DNA of 38,906 bases from assembly GCA_012960475.1 (NCBI GenBank), contig DUBE01000014.1, forward strand, positions 1 through 38,906, read 5' to 3'. This DNA comes from Planctomycetota bacterium (GTDB lineage Bacteria > Planctomycetota > UBA1135 > GCA-002686595). The position numbers and the translations under genes were made by a program. The notes under the pieces were generated by a model, which made no database searches, had not been told where the DNA came from, and was given only the letters and a program-made list of their open reading frames with translations. Below, piece after piece: positions 1 through 9,174 of the stretch. The stretch's first letter is position 1, and every line of letters starts with the position of its first letter.

Positions 1-2
1 TT

Positions 3-278
3 CAATCCTGCGCCGACCCCGATGAGGGCAAGAAGCGCCAGCGCATGATATTGGGCGGCATCGCCAGCCTGGTCGCATTGGTGGCGGGATTTGGTCTGCT
101 CTCCAAGCTGGCGCTAGAATTCGAGACCTGGATCATCATCAAACTCTTCTGCTGGTTGGGCATTGCGGCGCTCTCGGGAGCCGCCTACCGCGCTCCGGGA
201 AAAGCGGACAAGTTTGGCCTGATCACCGCGGCGCTGGTGTTGATCGCGGTTTACTGCGTGTACGGCCTGCGCTCGTAA
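3..278 (+). CDS. Small integral membrane protein, 5' end outside the window
   Basis: The reading frame is open to the left edge of the window, so the gene is probably cut off. The first internal Met is at 45, and the codons before it (3-44) encode a plausible charged stretch with two Lys and two Arg. From that Met there are 77 residues with three hydrophobic segments (about 1-20, 28-46 and 57-74). The middle one is preceded by a Trp/Ile/Lys-containing turn like that of small SirB-like bacterial membrane proteins. I recognise no catalytic motif and infer no function. The stop is followed by 234 bases without a gene before the next start at 513. Confidence 0.6.
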   Translation, partial: QSCADPDEGKKRQRMILGGIASLVALVAGFGLLSKLALEFETWIIIKLFCWLGIAALSGAAYRAPGKADKFGLITAALVLIAVYCVYGLRS

Positions 279-512
279 GACGAACGGCGATTGAACCGCA
301 CGAAAATCGCTTGAGCATCTGGATGCGGGTGCGTTCGTACACAAGTGACTAAGCCATCGCAGTTGGAAGAAACCCTGCACAGATCACATCATCCGACACC
401 GCAGCCCCAGCGAAGCCGGTCTCCACATGTGCAGCGGCTATCAAGCTGGCGCGAACCGGGGAGAAGATCTGAATCCACCCTCAGCGAACGCAGATGGAGT
501 AGGATCAGCAGC

Positions 513-3500
513 ATGATTGCTATCCGTCATCAGAGCCTCTTCGCCATCCTTGCGATTCTCATGGGAGGGCCGGCCCAGGCCCAAGCAACACCTCAACTCG
601 CTCTGCAGCCGAACGCTCGGATTGTGCTCATGGGTGGCGGACTCGGATCGAGAATGCAACACTTCGGTCACTTCGAGGCCGGACTGCATGTGCGCTATCC
701 CGCGCATCAGCTGATCGTGCGCAACATGTGCGACGAGGGCAACACGCCTGGCTTCCGCCCCCACTCAGGACGCGCGCACCAGTTGGGTTTCCCAGGAGCC
801 GAAGCCTTCCACGGCCCCTACTCAGACAACAACACCGCCAACGGGGTTGGACACTTTTGGACCGAAGAAGAATGGCTGGAACACCTCAAGCCCGATGTGC
901 TGGTCTGCTTCTTCGGGTTCACAGAGTCCTTTGAAGGGCTGGATGGACTCGCCAACTTCAGCTCCGAGCTCGATGCATTCCTGAAGCACACCAAGGCTCA
1001 AGCCTATGGCGCCGAGACGCCTCCCCAGCTGGCGCTCGTCTCCCCCACGGCCTTCGAGGATCGATCCGGCTCCATGGGAGTTCCCGATGGCAAGCGCGAG
1101 AACGCCAACCTGGCAGCCTACACATCCGTGATGGAGTCGGTGGCGACGCAGAATGATGTGCTCTTCGTCAACTGCTTCAACGCCTCGCTCAGGTGGTACG
1201 AAGAATCTCGACGCCCGTTGACCAGTGATGGCGCACTTCTGAATGAAGCGGGCTACTCAGAGCTGGCTGAACACTTGCTCAACAATCTGTTCAACGCACC
1301 GCTTGAGGTCGCCATGCTGGCCGCCAGCAACACCGAACTCATCCACGCCGCCGTCCTGGAGAAGAACTGGTTTTGGATCAACGACTTCAAGATGCCCAAC
1401 GGAGTGCACGTGTTTGGTCGCCGCTACGATCCATTTGGTCCAGCAAACTATCCCTTCGAGATCGGGAAGATACGCGAGATGACGGTCATCCGCGACGAGG
1501 CCATTTGGGCCGCTACCAAGGGAGAGACAATAGATCTGGAGGCTCGCGACGCCGAAACCTCCGAGTTGCCACCGGTCAAGACCAACTACAGGTCCAGCAA
1601 CAAGAACGGCGAATTGACTTTTCTTACGGGCAAGGAGGCCCTGGATTCAATTCAGGTACCCGAGGGCTTCCTGATTGAGCAATGGGCCACGGAAGTCGAA
1701 TTCCCCGACCTGGCCAACCCTGTGCAGATGTCTTTCGACAACAAGGGTCGCCTGTGGGTTGCCACCATGCCCAGCTATCCACACTACCTGCCCGGAGATC
1801 CGCGTCCCGATGACAAGCTGCTGATCCTGGAGGACACCGATGGAAACGGCAAGGCGGACAAACAGACCATCTGGGCCGATGGACTGCACCTCCCCATGGG
1901 CTTTGAGTTTGCCCCAGAGGGCGTCTACCTCTCACAGGGCATCAACCTGATCCTGCTTACAGATACGGACGGCGACGACAAGGCCGACCGACGCGAAGTC
2001 ATCTTCAGCGGCTTCGACGATCATGACACCCACCACGCCATCGGCGCCTACTGCGCCGATCCATCCGGCGCGATCATGATGTGCGAGGGCACTTTTTTGC
2101 GCTCCAATGTGGAGACCCCCTACGGAACCGTGCGCGGCACCAACGGCGGATTCTTCCGATTCTCACCCCAGCGCCGTCATCTGGAACGCCACGCGCAACT
2201 TCCGATCCCGAACCCTTGGGGTATTGCCTTTGATGAATGGGGACAGCACTTCTTCTTGCACACCTCTGGTACCACCACGGAGTGGATGCTGCCTGGATCG
2301 ATCAGGCCCCGCTACGGAGTGTCCACACCCGGCAGCAAAGACTTGATCGAACCTGCCCACAGGGTACGTCCCACATCGGGCATTGAGTTCCTTAGCAGTC
2401 GTCACTTCCCAGATGAAATGCAAGGGGACATGATGCTGAACAACACCATCGGTTTTCTCGGCACAAAACAACACCGCATGAGCGAAAGCGGAACCGGCTA
2501 TGAAACCCATTGGCGCCACGACCTGACAAAGTCCAGCGACGGAAACTATCGTCCAGTGGACATCGAAGTTGCACCCGACGGTTCCCTGTATCTGGTGGAT
2601 TGGCACAACCCCTTGATCGGGCACATGCAGCACAACATTCGTGATCCCCACCGCGACCACGACCATGGGCGTATCTATCACATCACCTATCCCAGTCGAC
2701 CTCTCGTTGAACCGGCCAAGATAGCGGGCGCACCAGTCGAAACTCTGCTCGAGAACCTGAAGCTGCCTGAGTACCGCTCAAGATACCGCTCACGGCGTGA
2801 GTTGCGTGGGCGCGACGCGGATCAGGTCCTGAGTGCCCTGGCCCAATGGACAACTGGATTGGACTCAACGAACCCCAGGTACGAGCACCACCTGCTTGAA
2901 GCTCTGTGGGTCAGTTGGGGCCTCGATCGGGTGGATGACACTCTGCTGCGTCGCCTTCTTCAAGCGGTTGACCACCGCGCCCGTGCGGCCGCCGTACGCG
3001 TCTTGCGTTACAACGCCCACCGGATTCCGGACCAAGCCGAGCTCCTTCAAGCCGCTGCGGGTGATTCCCATGGGCGAGTCCAACTGGAGGCAATTGCCGC
3101 CGGATCCTGGTTGGATCGGGACGCTGGACTCAAGGTACTTGCCGCCGCCGATGCGGTCTATCAAACCGATACCACCGAGGCAAAGGCCGCTTATGTGACG
3201 ATCGAAAACGCAGGCAGGACAATCCGCTGCAGCCACCCCGCCTTGGCCGCAGGCCAGATCAGCTCCCTGCGCATGACCCTCCCGGGGAACAACCGGGTGA
3301 TCAATCTCGCCGAGATGGAGATCACCTCTGGAGGCAAGAACATTACCGCTGACGCCAGTCTGTCCCAGTCCACCGAATACAACGGGGGTCAGTACCCCAT
3401 CGCCAATCTTGTTGACGGTGATCACTCCAACTTCAGCCACACTGCCCCCCAAACCAATCCTTGGATAGAAGTGAGCTTCGATCCTCCCGTAGCTATCGAT

Positions 3501-4655
3501 TCGCTCACCATCTGGAACCGCCCCGGTTTCGAGGACCGTTTCAATAGAGCCCGGCTTGAGTTCTTCGATGGCGAGACCACCTTGGCCACACTGGAAGTAA
3601 AACTCGAAGGGGGAATGGGAATCCTTGCTGATTCTTGGCTCAAGAAGCCCTATCAAACGGCAAGGGCTCACCTGCTTGGACAAACTATCGTGGAGAAAGT
3701 TGTCATCGAGATTCCAAGCCACCTGGCGGAATCCTCCCATGAGAGTTATCTGAAAGGTGCCGAGATCTACGCGCGCGATGGACACTGTTCAACCTGCCAT
3801 CAAAGCGATGGCCTGGGTCTACAAGCTGGCGGCTTCCCGCCCTTGGGCAAATCCCCATGGGTCACTGAAGACACCGACCGCCTGATCATGTTGACTCTCA
3901 ATGGCCTCTTGGGGCCCATGGAGGTACTCGGCAAACCCTACCCCGGTCTAGTACCCATGACACCATTTGGAGCCCTGCTCAATGACCAGGAACTCGCCGA
4001 TGTGCTGACCTATGTACGCAACTCCTTCGGCAATCAAGCGGACCCAATTGAGCCCGAGAAAATCCGCGAGGTGCGCGTAGCGACTCAGGGCAAGGAGGGC
4101 TTCTATACGCCGGAAGAACTCGAAGGGGGCGCCGCCATCATCACACGGCCCTTTGTCCAGTTCTGGGAGCTCGCCGATTTCCAATCCGACCTGCAAAGAC
4201 CCTTGCGCGGCCGCCACTTCGCCAGTGGCCAGGCCATGTTTGAAGCGGCCTCCTGCTCTACTTGCCACAACATGGAAGGCCGCGGCGGCAATGTGGGGGC
4301 GGACTTGTCCCAGGCGGGCAAGAACTACCCGGGCGCTGAACTACTACGCCATATTCTTGAGCCTGCAATCACGGTCAAGCCCGAACACCGGATCTTTGGT
4401 ATCGAGCTCAATGATGGCAGCCAATACTTTGGCCAGGTCGTCAAGGACGACGGAGAGAGCGTCACAATCACCGAGTCCCTTCAGGAGCCCGATGTGACCG
4501 TCACCCTCTACCGGGACGAAATCGACAGAATGGTGCCACTGCAGATCTCACCCATGCCCACGGGCCTGCTGGTCACCCTCAGCCACGATGAGGTTCTGAA
4601 TCTGCTGGCCTACATCGCGGCCAATGGGAACAAGAATGACACCGTCTTCAAATAG
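513..4655 (+). CDS. Giant secreted PVC-type heme-binding protein with two CxxCH sites
   Basis: I chose the ATG at 513 because it begins a signal peptide ending in AQA (about residues 1-25) and has a GGAG-like site at 496-503. The frame is open back to 345 but that extension looks non-coding. The product is 1380 aa. In order: an SGNH/GDSL-like domain (about 30-290), where the expected nucleophile block reads GGGLGSRM and has no clear catalytic Ser context; a beta-propeller membrane-bound-dehydrogenase-like domain (about 370-720); a helical HEAT-like stretch; a discoidin-like beta domain (about 916-1060); and two cytochrome-c-like modules with CSTCH at residues 1092 and 1248. This matches the Pirellula/Verrucomicrobium membrane-bound dehydrogenase and heme-binding families. 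These are thought to act outside the cytoplasm in sugar or polymer oxidation, but the substrate is unknown. It is transcribed alone and converges with the next gene 18 bases away. Confidence 0.9.
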   Translation: MIAIRHQSLFAILAILMGGPAQAQATPQLALQPNARIVLMGGGLGSRMQHFGHFEAGLHVRYPAHQLIVRNMCDEGNTPGFRPHSGRAHQLGFPGAEAFHGPYSDNNTANGVGHFWTEEEWLEHLKPDVLVCFFGFTESFEGLDGLANFSSELDAFLKHTKAQAYGAETPPQLALVSPTAFEDRSGSMGVPDGKRENANLAAYTSVMESVATQNDVLFVNCFNASLRWYEESRRPLTSDGALLNEAGYSELAEHLLNNLFNAPLEVAMLAASNTELIHAAVLEKNWFWINDFKMPNGVHVFGRRYDPFGPANYPFEIGKIREMTVIRDEAIWAATKGETIDLEARDAETSELPPVKTNYRSSNKNGELTFLTGKEALDSIQVPEGFLIEQWATEVEFPDLANPVQMSFDNKGRLWVATMPSYPHYLPGDPRPDDKLLILEDTDGNGKADKQTIWADGLHLPMGFEFAPEGVYLSQGINLILLTDTDGDDKADRREVIFSGFDDHDTHHAIGAYCADPSGAIMMCEGTFLRSNVETPYGTVRGTNGGFFRFSPQRRHLERHAQLPIPNPWGIAFDEWGQHFFLHTSGTTTEWMLPGSIRPRYGVSTPGSKDLIEPAHRVRPTSGIEFLSSRHFPDEMQGDMMLNNTIGFLGTKQHRMSESGTGYETHWRHDLTKSSDGNYRPVDIEVAPDGSLYLVDWHNPLIGHMQHNIRDPHRDHDHGRIYHITYPSRPLVEPAKIAGAPVETLLENLKLPEYRSRYRSRRELRGRDADQVLSALAQWTTGLDSTNPRYEHHLLEALWVSWGLDRVDDTLLRRLLQAVDHRARAAAVRVLRYNAHRIPDQAELLQAAAGDSHGRVQLEAIAAGSWLDRDAGLKVLAAADAVYQTDTTEAKAAYVTIENAGRTIRCSHPALAAGQISSLRMTLPGNNRVINLAEMEITSGGKNITADASLSQSTEYNGGQYPIANLVDGDHSNFSHTAPQTNPWIEVSFDPPVAIDSLTIWNRPGFEDRFNRARLEFFDGETTLATLEVKLEGGMGILADSWLKKPYQTARAHLLGQTIVEKVVIEIPSHLAESSHESYLKGAEIYARDGHCSTCHQSDGLGLQAGGFPPLGKSPWVTEDTDRLIMLTLNGLLGPMEVLGKPYPGLVPMTPFGALLNDQELADVLTYVRNSFGNQADPIEPEKIREVRVATQGKEGFYTPEELEGGAAIITRPFVQFWELADFQSDLQRPLRGRHFASGQAMFEAASCSTCHNMEGRGGNVGADLSQAGKNYPGAELLRHILEPAITVKPEHRIFGIELNDGSQYFGQVVKDDGESVTITESLQEPDVTVTLYRDEIDRMVPLQISPMPTGLLVTLSHDEVLNLLAYIAANGNKNDTVFK

Positions 4656-4673
4656 GCCAGGCCTGCGCCGCGC

Positions 4674-5108
4674 CTAAGTCAGCACACCGGCCCGTTGCAT
4701 GGCCCGTGAATAGAGAACCAGACCCAGGCTGACGATGAAAATCACAACGGTGAAGATCAGGCCTTCATTTCCCATCACTTCGGCACCATCCGAAAATCCA
4801 AAGAGGTAGGTGTTGGAGCCAACCATGCAACCCAAGGAAATGGCATAGATATTCGTGGCCAGCGCCTTTCGCATCAAGAGCAGCACGGATGCCAAGACAC
4901 CTCCAAATACGGCCGCAGCCCAAATGACAACCAACCACCTAGGGAAGCCATAGAAGTACTCAAGCTGCTCGGGCGTGAAGTTCCCCATGCACTCCGCATT
5001 CTTGGTTTGAGTCATCACAAAGTCGAGGACACCCATACCATCGAATAGCAGGGCGAAGATTCCAACTGCCCATAGATGTTTGGGTGTAGTAGTGACGGGA
5101 TTGGTCAT
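4674..5108 (-). CDS. Four-TM membrane protein, conserved hypothetical
   Basis: 144 aa with four hydrophobic segments (about 11-32, 57-79, 84-105 and 116-134). The loop between the first two carries a conserved-looking FTPEQLEYFYGFP stretch. I have seen similar proteins annotated as hypothetical or, without good support, as sugar transporter. The sequence shows no transport motif, so I do not assign a role. The start is an ATG at 5108. The gene converges with the giant heme-binding gene and is separated by 185 bases from the divergent tRNA gene. Confidence 0.75.
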   Translation of the reverse strand: MTNPVTTTPKHLWAVGIFALLFDGMGVLDFVMTQTKNAECMGNFTPEQLEYFYGFPRWLVVIWAAAVFGGVLASVLLLMRKALATNIYAISLGCMVGSNTYLFGFSDGAEVMGNEGLIFTVVIFIVSLGLVLYSRAMQRAGVLT

Positions 5109-5293
5109 GGATGTGCCTGGGTTGAAGGGTTGATCCTACTGAGCAGGACCCCACCGTTGGTAGCGCTTCTCGCGCTCTGGACCTGCAGCCATTCCAGACC
5201 CTCCTCTCCCGGAGCAAAGCCCACGAATCGGATTTCAGGCTTCGTTCTGAACCTCCCCAAGGGGCGCCTCCGTGCTACCCTCCCGCCACCAAT

Positions 5294-5370
5294 GCGCCCG
5301 TAGCTCAGCTGGATAGAGCACGGCATTCCTAATGCCGGGGTCACAGGTTCAAATCCTGTCGGGCGTGCCA
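5294..5370 (+). tRNA. tRNA-Arg (anticodon CCT)
   Basis: A complete cloverleaf can be drawn. The acceptor stem is GCGCCCG with CGGGCGT (a G-T pair at the tip), the D-stem GCTC/GAGC, the anticodon stem CGGCA/TGCCG with loop TTCCTAA, and the T-arm ACAGG-TTCAAAT-CCTGT. A discriminator G and an encoded CCA follow. The anticodon in the loop is CCT, which reads AGG arginine codons. A hairpin starts 14 bases downstream. Identity follows from the anticodon; no other RNA gene is nearby. Confidence 0.97.
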
Positions 5371-5383
5371 CTTGGTTGGATCT

Positions 5384-5403
5384 ACCGATTCCTTGGAATC
5401 GGT
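5384..5403. terminator. Perfect 8-bp hairpin between the tRNA and the convergent sulfatase
   Basis: The arms ACCGATTC and GAATCGGT are perfectly complementary around a CTTG loop. The hairpin sits just after the tRNA 3' end and touches the last base of the sulfatase stop codon on the other strand, so it could end transcripts from both sides. There is no U-tract on either strand, so intrinsic termination is uncertain. Confidence 0.4.
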
Positions 5404-7262
5404 CACCGAAAGAAGATCAACTGGTGCGGCCCCACTTCCTTGCCATTTGCATCGGTAAGGACACAACTCACCGTGGCCGGTTGATCCACCCGCCAGGCCT
5501 TCTGGACCCCCTTCAGCGTGATCTCCTTCTGAGCCTCTGCAGGCTTACTATCCCAGGTGATGTAGGTCCACACCCCTGAATTGATCCCAAGCGTGACGCT
5601 GGTTGGTTGGACGCCTCTCGGAAAAATCACGCGCACGGACCAGGGATTCGGCGTTCTTGTATCTCCAAAGTACCCATCCATGAAGCGCACACGCCAACTT
5701 CCGTTTTGGCCCCAGCCGCTGCCGCGGGTGCGTCGCCAGTTTTGGCGGGTGAGTACCACTCGCTCAGCACCCTGCCCCCCCATGCGAATGGGCGGCGGCC
5801 CGTTGGGCGGCCAGGATGGAGTCCAACTCTCCCCATAAGGATCGGGAGTGCTCACATCCTTGAACCAGACCGAATAGATCTCTGTGAGGCGTGCGACCTG
5901 ATCTGGAAACTCCGCGCTCACATCCTTCAGTTCAAAGCGATCCCGCGAGAGATCAAACAGTTCTGGCTTCCAGGGCGCCGCCTCCTCGCGCACATCAGCA
6001 CGTGGGTGGTTGACCAGCTTCCATTTCCCATGGCGCACAAATGTGTTCTGCCCATGGATTGGGCCATTGCCCCTATTCCATTGAACCACCAAGGGATCAC
6101 GGGGCACCTGTGATTCTTCCCCTTGCAAGACGGGCAAGAGAGAACGCCCGTCAAGCTCCAATCCGTCAGGTACGCTCACCCCACAGGCATCCAGGATTGT
6201 TGGAAAGAGATCGAGGTGCGCGCCAAAGTCACTACTCCGCGGTCCAGCCGCCAACTTGCCCGGCCAACGCACAAACAACGGGCTGCGTACACCGCCTTCA
6301 TACACATTGCCCTTAGAGCCCCGTAGACCCCCCACAAACCGGCGTCCCTGGGGACCATTGTCGCAAAGGAAGATCAGCAGGGTCTCGCGCTCCAAGTCGC
6401 GCTCTTCCAGGAATGAAAGCAGGCGACCCATGTTCTGATCGATGTTCTCAATCATCGCGTACAAGCGCGCGAGTTTGTCCGGATCCATCTTGCCTGGCGC
6501 CCGGCCCTCGCCCCCAGCAAATGCCTCGCCCGAAAGATCCTTCTGCTTGTATTTTTGATAGAGCCCTTCAGGCACATCATGCAAAGGCGTGTGTGGCGCA
6601 TTGGGAGCGATGTAACAAAAGAACCGCTCTCCCGCAGCATCCTGCGTGTCCATCCAATCAAACGCCTGCTCGAAATAGATGTCGGTGCAGTATCCATCAA
6701 AGGCACGCTCAATTCCCTGATCCATCAACACCGGGTCGGTGTATTTGCTCCTTGCCCCCAGAGGGTCCGACGGCTGGCCGATCCCGCCGCCGCGATGCAC
6801 CAAGGAGCGCTCAAATCCCTGATCCAGGGGCCGCATGGGCGCGCAATCTCCCAAGTGCCACTTGCCAAAAACCCCGGTGTGCCAGCCCGCGTCGCGCAGC
6901 ACCTCGGCGACTGTGACCTCCTCTGGCTCCAACATGGCCCGCCCCACATAGGTGTCAAAAGCTCGCGTCCGTTGAGGATGTCGCCCAGTCATCAAGGCCG
7001 CGCGCGTGGGAGTGCAAACCGGATGCACGTAGAACTCAGCCAATTGCGCGCTCTGCTGCATGAGCCGATCCAAGTGTGGCGTCTCCAGCACCGGGTTGCC
7101 GTGGGCTGATAGATCTCCCCAGCCCTGGTCATCGGTCATGACCAAGATCACATTGGGAGCCCGAACCGCCACTTGCTGCACATCTTCTGCGGGCGCGCCA
7201 CAAGCTGCAAGGATCAACACCAACCAACCCCAATGCATATTTATTCCAGATGAGTTCATCAT
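5403..7262 (-). CDS. Sulfatase lipoprotein (arylsulfatase type)
   Basis: A 619 aa type I sulfatase. Residue C83 lies in a CTPTR formylglycine signature followed by AALMTGRHP. Metal-ligand and conserved blocks are visible: DDQGWGD near residue 44, KWHLGD, and a later CDNG. The N-terminus ends in a LILAAC lipobox with the Cys at residue 21. That favours the ATG at 7262, because starting at the internal ATG (7238) would leave only 12 residues before the Cys. After the catalytic domain, about 150 C-terminal residues form the Trp-rich tail seen in many planctomycete arylsulfatases. The enzyme is expected to hydrolyse sulfate esters outside the cytoplasm and needs a formylglycine-generating enzyme that is not in this window. 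The substrate is unknown. It lies downstream of the GIY-YIG gene on the same strand. Confidence 0.95.
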   Translation of the reverse strand: MMNSSGINMHWGWLVLILAACGAPAEDVQQVAVRAPNVILVMTDDQGWGDLSAHGNPVLETPHLDRLMQQSAQLAEFYVHPVCTPTRAALMTGRHPQRTRAFDTYVGRAMLEPEEVTVAEVLRDAGWHTGVFGKWHLGDCAPMRPLDQGFERSLVHRGGGIGQPSDPLGARSKYTDPVLMDQGIERAFDGYCTDIYFEQAFDWMDTQDAAGERFFCYIAPNAPHTPLHDVPEGLYQKYKQKDLSGEAFAGGEGRAPGKMDPDKLARLYAMIENIDQNMGRLLSFLEERDLERETLLIFLCDNGPQGRRFVGGLRGSKGNVYEGGVRSPLFVRWPGKLAAGPRSSDFGAHLDLFPTILDACGVSVPDGLELDGRSLLPVLQGEESQVPRDPLVVQWNRGNGPIHGQNTFVRHGKWKLVNHPRADVREEAAPWKPELFDLSRDRFELKDVSAEFPDQVARLTEIYSVWFKDVSTPDPYGESWTPSWPPNGPPPIRMGGQGAERVVLTRQNWRRTRGSGWGQNGSWRVRFMDGYFGDTRTPNPWSVRVIFPRGVQPTSVTLGINSGVWTYITWDSKPAEAQKEITLKGVQKAWRVDQPATVSCVLTDANGKEVGPHQLIFFR

Positions 7263-7279
7263 CTTAGTCTAGCCCTTTT

Positions 7280-7597
7280 TCAAGGGCTCCAGGTCAAGCG
7301 CTCACTTCCACGCCGTCGCTTGATCTGATGCTCCACCTCCTGAGCCTCCGAACGATCCAAAAATGGTCCGTGGGACTTCGCAAGAGTCCAAGGCCTTCCT
7401 CTCGTAGTACGCCGTGCCCCTCCGGCCAGTTCCCCATTGTGCTGCCCAAGCCGGCGCTCCAAGTCCACGGTCACGCCCACATAGGTATCTCCTGTTTGTT
7501 CAGAGACCAGCACATAGGCCCACCACTCTTGCCAATTGTCTGTCACGGGGACGAGTATACTCGCATCCACAGGATTCCTATCTGAATCAAGGCTCAA
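7280..7597 (-). CDS. GIY-YIG nuclease family protein
   Basis: The product is 87 to 105 aa depending on the start. The core runs from WAYVL through TYVG to RRLGQHN, which is the GIY-YIG arrangement (here YVL...YVG) followed by the Arg-containing helix, then a basic region and a Glu in the later helix. This small standalone form resembles the UPF0213/YhbQ-like group, predicted nucleases whose cellular role is unclear. No ATG is available. The TTG at 7597 gives the longest frame. The GTG at 7570 has an AGGA five bases upstream and may be the real start. The gene begins a few bases after the stop of the upstream membrane-SRPBCC gene and is probably co-transcribed with it. Confidence 0.8.
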   Translation of the reverse strand: MSLDSDRNPVDASILVPVTDNWQEWWAYVLVSEQTGDTYVGVTVDLERRLGQHNGELAGGARRTTRGRPWTLAKSHGPFLDRSEAQEVEHQIKRRRGSERLTWSP

Positions 7598-7602
7598 CAG
7601 CC

Positions 7603-8970
7603 CTAATGCTCACCGGGATCAACGCCACTCTTTCCCCGGGTTTCAGACAACGCCTTGATGTGCTGCAATACCCGCCTGTGAATCCGGGTCACTATCCCAT
7701 CCCCCCAGAGCTTCCAGTAGTGCAGTGGGCCCATGTCCACCACATACCAGGTGCTGCCCTCAAGGCGCGTGCGGCCGTCTGGCAAGGCAGTCAGACGGAA
7801 TTCTCCACGCACACTTCGGAAGGAGTCTTCCAAGTGCGGCGCATTCACATGGGCATAGAAACTCCACTCCTCCATGGGATCCGGCTGTTCTGTCACATCG
7901 AAGGACAAACGGGCGGGGGCATCCCAACAGGTGATGGGCTCGACAAACGACCCCGTGGTGAATTCGCAATGGCGCACGGCCCCCACGCCGCTCCCTTCAA
8001 TACGCGCCCTGAGCGGATAGGCAATGCCTGTTTGCAGCAGCCATCCCTTCGGCGGCGGGAGTTCGCTGAAAGCAATCACATTCTCCCAGACCGTCTCACG
8101 CGGAGCATCGATCACAATCGAAGTCATGACCTCGCGCTCCATGGGCTGAGCTTGATACTGCTGACCCAAGGCGCCAAGGGGCAGAGTCAAGATGACCAGG
8201 CCCAAGCTGCGATCAGGAGCCACGGACATGCGCGCCAGTGAGCGACCGAAGATAGATCCCGGTGCAGCAGCAGCTAACATGATGGGATAGGCCATGACCA
8301 GACACACCGCCCCTTCCAAGGCAAAGGCCATCAGGGCCAGAAAACCGATCAGCAACGCGATCACCATCATACCCAGGGTCGCCGCCACCGTGCGTTCCTT
8401 GGGCAAGTTGTAGAGATACCCAGCCACTGCCCCCATCAAGAACGGCACGCCCAGAAACAGAGCGGTGCCATAATAGTGCATGCCCTCTGTCAAGACCGCG
8501 ATCATCCCTACACCAAACAACACGGTGAAGAGCACGCCAAAAAGCGCTGTTCGAAAAGTGAACTCATCCGGTCGGCGCGTGGGGTTGGGATTAGGCCGCG
8601 AACGTCGCATAGCCAAGAAGATCACCGTGAAGTAGGTGATAAAAGGCAACAAGAAACACAACCCCAGCCATTGGGAGAGCCCAGCATCTCGCGCTCTTCG
8701 TGCGCTCATGGCCACACCAACCCAAAGAAACGGCAAGGCCCAAACGATCAGGAACGCCAAGTACGCGGGCGGCAGACGGTCCACCCCACCCATGCGCCCG
8801 GAAAAAGTTGGATCCACATAATTCCAAGGACTCCAGAACCCCCTCATGACGAGGAGGTAGCTCGCCGCATCCACAGTGTACTTGAGCAAAGCAAGGCCTA
8901 CGCCCACCGCCAGGTACTGGGAACGGCCGACCGTTCCCTGCAGGGTAAAATACTCTCGGAGAACTCGCAC
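7603..8970 (-). CDS. DUF805-like membrane protein with C-terminal SRPBCC domain
   Basis: The N-terminal half has several hydrophobic segments, and the opening block (LREYFTLQGTVGRSQYL) resembles DUF805-type membrane proteins. The last about 170 residues begin with SIVIDAPRETVWENV and read as a START/SRPBCC ligand-binding domain: beta strands, a terminal helix, and a GTWYVVD-like strand. I place the start at the GTG at 8970 (455 aa) because that Val-Arg-Val-Leu-Arg-Glu beginning is typical of the family. The frame stays open to a TTG at 9132, which would add 54 residues of unlikely composition. No ribosome-binding site decides the question. The fusion suggests a cytoplasmic lipid- or hydrophobic-ligand-sensing domain attached to a membrane anchor, but function is unknown. 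Confidence 0.75.
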   Translation of the reverse strand: MRVLREYFTLQGTVGRSQYLAVGVGLALLKYTVDAASYLLVMRGFWSPWNYVDPTFSGRMGGVDRLPPAYLAFLIVWALPFLWVGVAMSARRARDAGLSQWLGLCFLLPFITYFTVIFLAMRRSRPNPNPTRRPDEFTFRTALFGVLFTVLFGVGMIAVLTEGMHYYGTALFLGVPFLMGAVAGYLYNLPKERTVAATLGMMVIALLIGFLALMAFALEGAVCLVMAYPIMLAAAAPGSIFGRSLARMSVAPDRSLGLVILTLPLGALGQQYQAQPMEREVMTSIVIDAPRETVWENVIAFSELPPPKGWLLQTGIAYPLRARIEGSGVGAVRHCEFTTGSFVEPITCWDAPARLSFDVTEQPDPMEEWSFYAHVNAPHLEDSFRSVRGEFRLTALPDGRTRLEGSTWYVVDMGPLHYWKLWGDGIVTRIHRRVLQHIKALSETRGKSGVDPGEH

Positions 8971-9174
8971 AGACCAGAGTGTAGCCAACGGAATTGGGCA
9001 GGCAGCAAAAAGAACCCCTGGGTCTGAGGTCTGCAACCAGGCTGCGCGCTTCCGTGGGACATGGACTACCCACAGAGATCGCCCATAGCGGTCTTTTGAA
9101 TAGGCCCACAAAAGCGGTAGCCTTCTCGGCAAAGAGGCCTAACCTTCAAGTCCGACTGCCCAAACCTCTTTCCT

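Noticed and set aside
2865..3785. 306-codon minus-strand open frame inside the giant heme-binding gene
   Set aside because: It lies fully antisense to a gene with clear domains and has no family motif or signal peptide; long antisense frames are expected in GC-rich coding DNA.
4656..4673. AGGCC-A-GGCCT repeat as a terminator between convergent genes
   Set aside because: A one-base loop cannot form a stable hairpin and no T-tract follows.
7414..8241. 275-codon plus-strand frame across the GIY-YIG and SRPBCC genes
   Set aside because: His/Pro/Arg-rich composition without domain pattern, and the opposite strand carries two recognisable families.
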